The position numbers and the translations under genes are program-made. Shown piece by piece: positions 15,841 through 22,368 of a stretch of 48,005 nucleotides of DNA (its first letter is position 1; every line of letters begins with the position of its first letter). The notes beneath the pieces are model-generated. The model searched no databases, was not told the DNA's origin, and saw nothing but the letters and a program-made list of their open reading frames with translations. Source of the stretch: Streptomyces netropsis (GTDB lineage: Bacteria; Actinomycetota; Actinomycetes; Streptomycetales; Streptomycetaceae); contig NZ_JACHJG010000024.1 of the NCBI RefSeq assembly GCF_014203545.1, positions 1 through 48,005 on the forward strand, given 5' to 3'.

Positions 15841-16821
15841 CTAGGGAACGAGCAGGAGCTTGCCGCTGGTGCGCCGGGCCGCGAGGTCTTCGTGCGCGCG
15901 GTAGGCCTCGGCGAGGGGGTACGTACCGGCGACGGTGAACTTCCATGTGCCGTCGAGGATGCCGGTGAAGACCTCGCCCGCACGCCACTCGAACTCCTCG
16001 GTGGTGGCCCGGAAGTGCTCGAGGTAGGGCCGCGTCAGGGTCAGCGAGCCGCCCCACAGCAGCCGCATCACGTCGACGGGCGGCACGGCGCCGCTGGCGC
16101 CGCCGAAGACGACCAGGGTGCCGCGGGTGCGCAGACTGGCGAGGCTCGCGTCGAAGGTGGCGGCGCCGACGCCGTCGTAGACCGCGTGGACGCCCTCCCC
16201 GCCGGTGAGCCGGCGCACCTCGGCGGCCAGGGCCCCCTCCTCGGCGAACTCGGTGTAGCGGATGACGTCGTCGACACCGTTCTCCCGGGCAAGTGCCTCC
16301 TTCGCCGCGGTGGAGACCGTGCCGATGACGCGCACGCCCCGTCGCTTGAGCAGCTGGGTGAGCAGGAGCCCCACCCCGCCGGCGGCGGCGTGGACCAGCA
16401 CCGTGTCGCCTTCGCGCGCCGGATAGGAGTCGTTGGCCAGGAAGTGGGCGGTCATGCCGTGGACGAGCACCCCGCCGGCGGTGATGAGGTCGATGCCGTC
16501 CGGCACGACGATCGCCTTGTCCTCGGGTACGACCACGCGGTCCGCGTAGCTGCCGAGGACGGTGGTCCAGGCGACCCGGTCGCCGGGCTTGAACCGGCTG
16601 ACGCCGGGGCCGGTGGACAGGACGGTCCCCGAGCCCTCCTCGCCGGGTACGCACGGCACGGGCAGCGGATAGCGGCCCTCCCTGCGGTAGAGGTCGATGA
16701 AGTTCACTCCGGCCGCGGCGAGTTCGACGAGGATCTGTCCCTCGCCCGGCTGGGGGTCCGGCAGCTCGACGTAGCGCTGGACCTCGGGTCCACCGGTCTC
16801 ACGGATCTCGATCGCGTGCAT
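15841..16821 (-). CDS. Quinone oxidoreductase-like MDR protein
   Basis: A 326-residue zinc-free medium-chain dehydrogenase/reductase of the zeta-crystallin/quinone oxidoreductase group. It has the N-terminal GroES-like part (GVNFIDLYRREGRYPLPVP ... GEEGSGTVLSTG), the NADPH-binding VHAAAGGVGLLLTQLLKRRG (about residues 143-162) and the C-terminal GKLLLVP. It probably reduces a quinone or an alpha,beta-unsaturated carbonyl, which could be the ring-cleavage product or an o-quinone formed from the catechol. The ATG overlaps the AsnB stop (TGATG). Confidence 0.85.
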   Translation of the reverse strand: MHAIEIRETGGPEVQRYVELPDPQPGEGQILVELAAAGVNFIDLYRREGRYPLPVPCVPGEEGSGTVLSTGPGVSRFKPGDRVAWTTVLGSYADRVVVPEDKAIVVPDGIDLITAGGVLVHGMTAHFLANDSYPAREGDTVLVHAAAGGVGLLLTQLLKRRGVRVIGTVSTAAKEALARENGVDDVIRYTEFAEEGALAAEVRRLTGGEGVHAVYDGVGAATFDASLASLRTRGTLVVFGGASGAVPPVDVMRLLWGGSLTLTRPYLEHFRATTEEFEWRAGEVFTGILDGTWKFTVAGTYPLAEAYRAHEDLAARRTSGKLLLVP

Positions 16822-18689
16822 CAGTTCGTTCCCTTCACTCCGGTCAGTTCGACCTGGTAGGTGCGCAGCCAGTCGTCCAGGCGGACGGTGGACTCCACGA
16901 GGATCCGTTCGAACTCCGACAGGCTGCCCACGGAGGTCTTGGCCGTGAGGCGCTGTACCGCCTCACCGGCGAGGAACGGGCTGAGCGGGGCGCTGCCGTC
17001 GCCCGCCGCCGCGGTGAGCCCGGTGATCAGGGCGCGGTCGTAGGCGGGATCCTGGATCGAGGGGTAGGCGGCCTTCTTGCGGCGCAGCACCGGTTCCGGG
17101 AGCAGGTCGGCGGCCGCCGCGCGCAGCAGCGACTTCTCCTCGCCGCTGAAGGTCTTCATCGCCCAGGGGATGTTGAAGACGTATTCCACCAGGCGGTGGT
17201 CGCAGAACGGCACCCGGCCCTCGAGTCCGACGGCCATGCCCATCCGGTCCTTCTTGTCCAGCAGGATCGGCAGCCAGCGGGTCAGTGTCAGATGGCTCAG
17301 CTCCCGGGTCCGCCGGTCCTCGGCGTTTTCGCCTTCGAGCCGTGGCACCTCGGCCAGCGCGGTGCGGTACAGATCGGCCTCGTACTCCGCGAGGTCGAGC
17401 CCGTCGACGAACCAGGGGTGGAACAGCGAACGGGGGTCGAGGCCTCGGTGGGCGCCGAGCTTGAGCCAGGGGAAGGTCTCGGCGCGCCGCGCGACGGGGT
17501 CGGAGAACCACAGGTAGCCGCCGAAGACTTCGTCGGCGCCCTCTCCGGACAGTGCCACGGTCGCGTGTTCGCGGACGGCGGCGAAGAGCAGGTAGAGGGA
17601 GACGTCGAGGTCCGCGAAGTTGAACGGCAGGTCCCAGGCGCCGAGGACGCTGGTGCGGACGGCCGGGTCGAGCAGCCGGGCGCGGTCGAGGACGACGGCG
17701 TGGTGGTCGCTGCCGACGTGTTCGGCGACCGCGCGGGCGTACGGGCCGTCCGGGGTGGGGCGGATGGCGTCGGCCTGGAAGTTCTCGGTGTGGCCGGTGA
17801 AGTCCACGGAGAACGTGGAGATGGTGTCGCCCGTCGCTGCCCGGGCCCGCGCGGCGAGGGCCGTGATCGTGCTGGAGTCCAGGCCTCCGGACAGCAGCGA
17901 GACCAGGGGGACGTCCGCGACCATCTGGCGGGGGACGATGTCGTCGAGCAGCTCGCGGACGGTGGCGACGGTGGTCGGCAGGTCGTCGGTGTGCGGGCGG
18001 GCTTCCAGGGCCCAGTACCGCTCCTCGGTGATCCCGCCGCGGCCGACGCGCAGCAGGTGGCCCGGCTTCACCTCGCGCATGCCGCGGAAGGGCACCCGCC
18101 CGGGGGTGCGCAGGAACAGCAGCGCGTCGCAGAGCTCCTCCGGCCCCGCCTCGGCCCGCGCCAGGGGGTTGGCGAGGATGGCCTTCGGCTCCGAGCCGAA
18201 GAGCACACCGTCCGGCGTGGGGTAGTAGAAGAGGGGTTTGACGCCCAGCCGGTCCCGTACGAGCAGCAGCTCGTCACGGGCGGTGTCCCAGAGGGCGATG
18301 GAGTACATGCCGTTGAGGCGGTGGACGAAGTCCTCGCCCCACTCCAGGTAGGCGCGCAGCGCCACCTCGGTGTCGCTGCGGGTGGTGAACCGGTGTCCGC
18401 GCAGGACGAGTTCGGAGCGGAGCTCGGGGAAGTTGTAGATCTCCCCGCCGTAGGAGATGACCGCTCGCGGCAGTACCCCGGGGCCGCGCTCCGGTGTGCG
18501 CATGGGTTGCGTGCCGTGCTCGAGGTCGATGACGGCCAGTCGCCGGTGCCCCAGCGCGACGTGCGTGTCCAGCCATGTGCCGCGGGCGTCCGGCCCTCTG
18601 GCGGCCAGGGTGTCGGTCATGGCGTCGACGACGGGGGATTCGGTGGTGAGGTCGCGGGTGTAGTCGACCCATCCGGTGATGCCACACAT
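16821..18689 (-). CDS. Asparagine synthetase B-like amidotransferase
   Basis: A 622-residue AsnB-type enzyme. Residues 1 to about 200 are the Ntn glutaminase domain starting MCGITGWVDY with nucleophile Cys2, which releases ammonia from glutamine. The second half is the ATP-pyrophosphatase-type synthetase domain with the PP-loop SLLSGGLDSSTI and SGEGADEVFGGYLWF. In biosynthetic clusters AsnB homologues amidate carboxylates or catalyse ATP-driven ring closure. Here a carboxylate is created by extradiol cleavage or already present on the amino-acid side chain, so either use is possible. It lies 15 bases downstream of the monooxygenase gene and overlaps the next gene. Confidence 0.9.
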   Translation of the reverse strand: MCGITGWVDYTRDLTTESPVVDAMTDTLAARGPDARGTWLDTHVALGHRRLAVIDLEHGTQPMRTPERGPGVLPRAVISYGGEIYNFPELRSELVLRGHRFTTRSDTEVALRAYLEWGEDFVHRLNGMYSIALWDTARDELLLVRDRLGVKPLFYYPTPDGVLFGSEPKAILANPLARAEAGPEELCDALLFLRTPGRVPFRGMREVKPGHLLRVGRGGITEERYWALEARPHTDDLPTTVATVRELLDDIVPRQMVADVPLVSLLSGGLDSSTITALAARARAATGDTISTFSVDFTGHTENFQADAIRPTPDGPYARAVAEHVGSDHHAVVLDRARLLDPAVRTSVLGAWDLPFNFADLDVSLYLLFAAVREHATVALSGEGADEVFGGYLWFSDPVARRAETFPWLKLGAHRGLDPRSLFHPWFVDGLDLAEYEADLYRTALAEVPRLEGENAEDRRTRELSHLTLTRWLPILLDKKDRMGMAVGLEGRVPFCDHRLVEYVFNIPWAMKTFSGEEKSLLRAAAADLLPEPVLRRKKAAYPSIQDPAYDRALITGLTAAAGDGSAPLSPFLAGEAVQRLTAKTSVGSLSEFERILVESTVRLDDWLRTYQVELTGVKGTN

Positions 18690-18704
18690 TGTCTTCTCCG
18701 TTCC

Positions 18705-20216
18705 TCAGTCGGTGTGGGTCAGGTCGCGCCACGGGCCTCTGCGCCAGCCGTCGACGTCGTAGTCGTCGAGGCAGTCCTGCACCAGGGCTTCGTAGCGGGC
18801 GAGGTTGCCCCGCCGGGTCGCCCACTTCAGCGCGTCCAGTCGGACCTGTTCGCCGTTGCCCGAGTAGTTCCGCTCGTAGAGCTCGTGGCGGCCGCCGAAC
18901 TCGGTGCCGATCGCGTCCCAGACCAGCTTCAGGAGCTTGATGCGGTCCAGGGCGCTGGTGTCCGCGCCGCGGTAGAAACGGTCGATCAGCGGCCGCAGTT
19001 CGGGGTTGGTCAGGTCACGGGCGCTCGACGGGACCGCCAGGGGCGCTCCGCCGAGCGTGGTCTCGAACAGCTCGTGGACCCGGTCCCACACCTGGGCGTT
19101 GTACATGCGCATCGCGGAGGCGTGCTCGAGCCGTGGCACGACCATGCCGCCGCTGCCCGGTTCGGGGTCGTACGCCATCGCCGAGGTCAGGGCCCACACC
19201 ATGTCCCGCATGGTGATGACCTCGCCGACGGCGGCCTGGACCCCGCGGAACTCGTCGGTGCCGTTGGCCCTGGTGCCGCGGGCGAGCAGCCCCGCCATGA
19301 GTTCCAGCTTCACGCTCAGCCGGATTCCGGACTGGAAGTTGTACAGGTTCGCGAAGCCCGATGTGGCGTAGAAGCCCGTCGCCCGTTCGATGTCCCGGTA
19401 GACGAGCACGTCCTCCCAGGGGATCAGCGCCTCGTCGAGCAGGAGCACGCTGTCGTTCTCGTCGAAGCGGCTGCTCAGCGGGGCGTCGAAGGGACTGCCG
19501 GCGGCTTGCGCGTACGGGGTGCGGCAGACGAGCTTCACCCCGGGGTTGTCCATCCGGACGAAGAAGGCGAGGGCGAACGGCTCCGCCTTGCCGGGGGCGA
19601 GGACCGCCGATCCGACGGGGGCGACGAAACCCGCGTTGGTGATGGCGGAGCCCGTGGCCAGCATCTTCGCCCCGCTGACGACGACGCCGGCGTCCGTCTC
19701 GCGCACGGCGTGCACGAAGACGTCCTCCATGTCGTGGATCGCCCGCTTGCGGTCGACCGGCGGATTGATGATGACGTGGTTGAGGTACAGCGCCTTGCTC
19801 GCGAACTCGCGGTACCAGGCGGTGGCGTTGGCGGCGTACGGGCCGTAGTAGTCGGCGTTGACTCCCAGGCCCGACATGAAGGACGCCTTGTACTCGGGTG
19901 TGCGGCCGAGGAAGCCGTAGCTCATCCGCGCCCAGGTGGCGATCGCCTCGCGGGCCTCGACCAGCTCCGCCGCCGACCGGCTCGGCTTGAAGAACTTGTG
20001 GGTGCGGATGCCCGTGCCCGCGTCGACCCCGGTGAGCACGTCGGAGGTCGCCGGGTCGTGCAGGGCGTCGTAGAGCCGTGCCACCGACAGGGCGGAGTTG
20101 CGGAAGGCGGGGTGCCGGGTGACGTCCTTGACCCGGTCTCCGTCCAGATACACCTGGCGGCCGTCGCGCAGGCTCTCCAGATATTCCTCGCCCGTCATGA
20201 GCGTGTTGCCGGTCAT
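18705..20216 (-). CDS. HpaB/PvcC-like flavin-dependent phenol monooxygenase
   Basis: A 503-residue reduced-flavin-dependent monooxygenase of the 4-hydroxyphenylacetate 3-hydroxylase family. Visible landmarks are MTGEEYLESLRDGRQVYLDG at the start, GRTPEYKASFMSGLGVNADY, HVIINPPVDRKRAI, VVVSGAKMLATGSAITN and IPWEDVLVYRDIERATGFY. The family oxidises p-hydroxyphenyl groups to catechols with FADH2 from a separate reductase, which is encoded in the same operon. In the paerucumarin cluster of Pseudomonas the homologue PvcC accompanies PvcA and PvcB, as here. The ATG overlaps the TauD-type gene stop (ATGA), showing translational coupling. Confidence 0.9.
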   Translation of the reverse strand: MTGNTLMTGEEYLESLRDGRQVYLDGDRVKDVTRHPAFRNSALSVARLYDALHDPATSDVLTGVDAGTGIRTHKFFKPSRSAAELVEAREAIATWARMSYGFLGRTPEYKASFMSGLGVNADYYGPYAANATAWYREFASKALYLNHVIINPPVDRKRAIHDMEDVFVHAVRETDAGVVVSGAKMLATGSAITNAGFVAPVGSAVLAPGKAEPFALAFFVRMDNPGVKLVCRTPYAQAAGSPFDAPLSSRFDENDSVLLLDEALIPWEDVLVYRDIERATGFYATSGFANLYNFQSGIRLSVKLELMAGLLARGTRANGTDEFRGVQAAVGEVITMRDMVWALTSAMAYDPEPGSGGMVVPRLEHASAMRMYNAQVWDRVHELFETTLGGAPLAVPSSARDLTNPELRPLIDRFYRGADTSALDRIKLLKLVWDAIGTEFGGRHELYERNYSGNGEQVRLDALKWATRRGNLARYEALVQDCLDDYDVDGWRRGPWRDLTHTD

Positions 20217-21073
20217 CGCACCAGCCCCGGGTTGTCCAGCGGCGGTGTGCCGAGCACCTGTACCCGGCGCAGGTGGCGGGGTGCGCCGCTGGTGAAGGCG
20301 TTCCGGCCGTGCAGCAGGGTGTGATTGTCGGTGATCACCAGATCACCCGTCTGCCAGTGGTGGGCGTAGAGGTGCGCGGGGTCGTACAGCGCCGCGCGCA
20401 GGCTGCGGTGGACCTCGGTGAGCTCGTCGTCCGGCAGTCCCGAGAACCGCAGGTCGGGGTGGTTCACGAAGTCGGCGTCATCGGCGGCGGTGGGTTCGTT
20501 GTAGCGGATGACCGGGGCGCCGTGGACGGGGTGGGTGGTCACGATCGGTGAGACGGTGACGCTGTTGTAGTACTCCATCGCCCGGTGGTAGGTGCCGGTC
20601 ACCTTCGACCATCGGGCGACGGTCTCCGGGTCGGTGCGTTCGAGCACGGCGGTGGTGTGGGAGAAGGTCGTCTCGCCACCGTTGCCCGCGCCGGGAGCGT
20701 GCACGCACTGGAACACCTGGAATTCCGGTATCTGTTCGCGGTACATGCCGTCCCAGTGCATCGGCATGTAGCTGCTGTCGAAGATGTGGTCCTCGGGCTG
20801 TTCCTGTTCGACCAGTTCGAGGACGGTGCCGAAGGGCCATTCGCTCAGCCGGCCCCAGAGCTCGCAGTACGCGGACAGCTCGTCGGGGGCGTCGAAGGTG
20901 TCGAAGCCGCGCAGCAGCAGGATGTGGTGCTCGCCGACGAGCGTCCGCAGCGGTGCCACGGGGATGTCCCGGACGTGCAGCCCCTTCCCGAGCGCTTGTA
21001 TCGCCACGCCGAAGGGCTTGATCGGCGTGATGTCGTAGCGGGTGCCGGCGAGTGGATCGCGGTCATCGGTCAT
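20213..21073 (-). CDS. IsnB/PvcB-like Fe(II)/2-oxoglutarate oxygenase
   Basis: A 286-residue TauD/TfdA-family oxygenase. The iron ligands are His106 and Asp108 in MPMHWDGMYREQ and His255 in NHTLLHGRNAF. The N-terminus (GTRYDITPIKPFGVAIQA) and the glutamate-rich EQEQPEDHIFDSSYMPMHWD stretch resemble PvcB/IsnB partners of isocyanide synthases. These enzymes oxidatively decarboxylate or desaturate tyrosine/tryptophan isonitrile to a vinyl isonitrile. The ATG has AGGAG upstream. It follows the isocyanide synthase after a 150-bp gap and overlaps the monooxygenase gene. Confidence 0.85.
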   Translation of the reverse strand: MTDDRDPLAGTRYDITPIKPFGVAIQALGKGLHVRDIPVAPLRTLVGEHHILLLRGFDTFDAPDELSAYCELWGRLSEWPFGTVLELVEQEQPEDHIFDSSYMPMHWDGMYREQIPEFQVFQCVHAPGAGNGGETTFSHTTAVLERTDPETVARWSKVTGTYHRAMEYYNSVTVSPIVTTHPVHGAPVIRYNEPTAADDADFVNHPDLRFSGLPDDELTEVHRSLRAALYDPAHLYAHHWQTGDLVITDNHTLLHGRNAFTSGAPRHLRRVQVLGTPPLDNPGLVR

Positions 21074-21213
21074 GTCGTTCTCCTGTGGTCGTGGTGGCGG
21101 GGCGAGCAGGTCGTGCTCCCCCGCGGGGGCGGACTCGTGGTGACGGATCGTGGGTGTCCGCTCCGCGGGTGAGGGACGACCGGCGACACGGCGCGTGGGC
21201 CCCGGGGAGCCGG

Positions 21214-21226
21214 TGGGTGACCGTCA
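21214..21226. promoter_or_regulatory. 13-bp palindrome at the isnA-isnB junction
   Basis: GGTGACCGTCACC is a perfect inverted repeat with a single central base. It overlaps the stop codon of the isocyanide synthase gene and lies at the start of the 150-bp spacer before the oxygenase gene. It could be a regulator site or part of an RNA hairpin; nothing else supports a function. Confidence 0.35.
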
Positions 21227-22234
21227 CCGCCACGGCTCGTGGTGCGCGGGAGCGGAGTCGGACGCGTCGGCGGCGACGGATGTGCCGGGCTGCTCCATCG
21301 CGTAGTGGCTGGGGCGGCCCGCCGTGAAGGTGAGCTTGGCTCCGGCCTCCTCGGCCTCGGCGCGCTTCATGAGCGTGAAGCGTCCGCCGGACTCGACCGC
21401 GACGCTGTGCCAGGGGGTGAGCCAGGCGTCCGGGGTGTCCGCGAGCAGGATGCCCATCTTGTCCGTGGCGCAGGGCTGGGGGTGGATCGACAGCCGGACG
21501 GCGGCCGGGAAGAGCCCGTCGAGCAGTTCCCCCCAGGCCCTGCTGCGCTGGATGACGCGGTAGGCGAGCGCGCGGCACTTGCGTTGCAGCGCGGAGCGGG
21601 TGCCGGTGTAGTGCGGGCCGGACAGGTCCTCCAGCATGAATCTCGTGATGCCCCGGTACATGGCGAGCGGGGCACCGCCGGCACGCACCTCCTCGCGCAG
21701 TTCCTCGATCGTCGGGGCGTAGCCGGCGGAGAGCATGGCGCGCATGTCCTCGTGGCCGGCGCCGTTGTAGACGTCGTCGAGGGTGAACTGTTCGAGGTGG
21801 GTGGCCCCGATTTCGGTGATCATGGCTTCCAGCGCCTGTGCGTAGCCGCTGACGTTCTCGTCGCTCACCCCGAGCAGGTCGTTGAAGACCCGTCCGTCGG
21901 AGCAGATCAGGATGGCCGCTCCCGGTGGGTAGATCTCGGTGATGCGCTCGCACAGCGAGTTCAGGAAGCGCAGTGCGAGTTCCTCGGCCAGATCGGGCAG
22001 CGGGCCGATCACCTTGGCCGGGTTCGGGGACTTCGTCGGGAACGCCGGCAGGACGAAGTCGATGCGCCGACCGCTTTCCATGGCGCTGCGCACGGCGCTC
22101 AGATGGTGCCCGACGCACTGCGGGCAGACCTCTCCGGTGCAGCCGCCCCCGCGCATTCTGCGCTGGTGGGACAGGACCTCCCGGAGTACTTCGACGGCGA
22201 CCAGTTCGATGTTGGGTGCGGCGAGATCGGACAC
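21224..22234 (-). CDS. isnA: Isocyanide (isonitrile) synthase, IsnA/PvcA family
   Basis: A 336-residue protein of the DIT1/PvcA isocyanide synthase family, which converts the alpha-amino group of tyrosine or tryptophan to an isonitrile using the C2 carbon of ribulose-5-phosphate. Diagnostic stretches are FVLPAFPTKSPNPAKVIGPL (60-79), LPDLAEELALRFLNSLCERI (79-98) and ILICSDGRVFNDLLGVSDEN (109-128), very close to PvcA/IsnA sequences I know. A Cys cluster CTGEVCPQC (32-40) near the N-terminus is notable and could bind metal. The GTG at 22234 is chosen because GGGAGG lies five bases upstream; the open frame continues 28 codons further without a good site. It is the first structural gene after the regulator, with a hairpin in its leader. 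Confidence 0.9.
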   Translation of the reverse strand: MSDLAAPNIELVAVEVLREVLSHQRRMRGGGCTGEVCPQCVGHHLSAVRSAMESGRRIDFVLPAFPTKSPNPAKVIGPLPDLAEELALRFLNSLCERITEIYPPGAAILICSDGRVFNDLLGVSDENVSGYAQALEAMITEIGATHLEQFTLDDVYNGAGHEDMRAMLSAGYAPTIEELREEVRAGGAPLAMYRGITRFMLEDLSGPHYTGTRSALQRKCRALAYRVIQRSRAWGELLDGLFPAAVRLSIHPQPCATDKMGILLADTPDAWLTPWHSVAVESGGRFTLMKRAEAEEAGAKLTFTAGRPSHYAMEQPGTSVAADASDSAPAHHEPWR

Positions 22235-22266
22235 CGCGCCTCCCTTCGTGGACTGGTTCCCACCGT

Positions 22267-22307
22267 GCTCTGCGAGCGCATGAGAAACGCACAAGAGCTC
22301 GCAGAGC
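22267..22307 (-). promoter_or_regulatory. Perfect 11-bp stem-loop in the isnA leader
   Basis: GCTCTGCGAGC (22267-22277) and GCTCGCAGAGC (22297-22307) are exact complements separated by 19 bases. The element lies between the regulator stop (22369) and the isnA GTG (22234), 33 bases upstream of the start. It may be a terminator for the regulator transcript, an attenuator, or a regulator operator. The half-site GCTCTG/CAGAGC recurs upstream of the SARP gene at 25341-25358. Confidence 0.6.
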
Positions 22308-22368
22308 CGTCCGGTCACGCCGGGGGCGGGGCCCTACCGAAGGGGTCCAGGAGGGGAGAGGAGAGGGG

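Noticed and set aside
17196..20324. 1042-codon open frame on the plus strand opposite the AsnB and HpaB-like genes
   Set aside because: It is the mirror of strongly supported minus-strand genes; its composition is the Gly/Ala/Arg/Val/Glu-rich shadow expected in GC-rich DNA and it lacks any recognisable domain.
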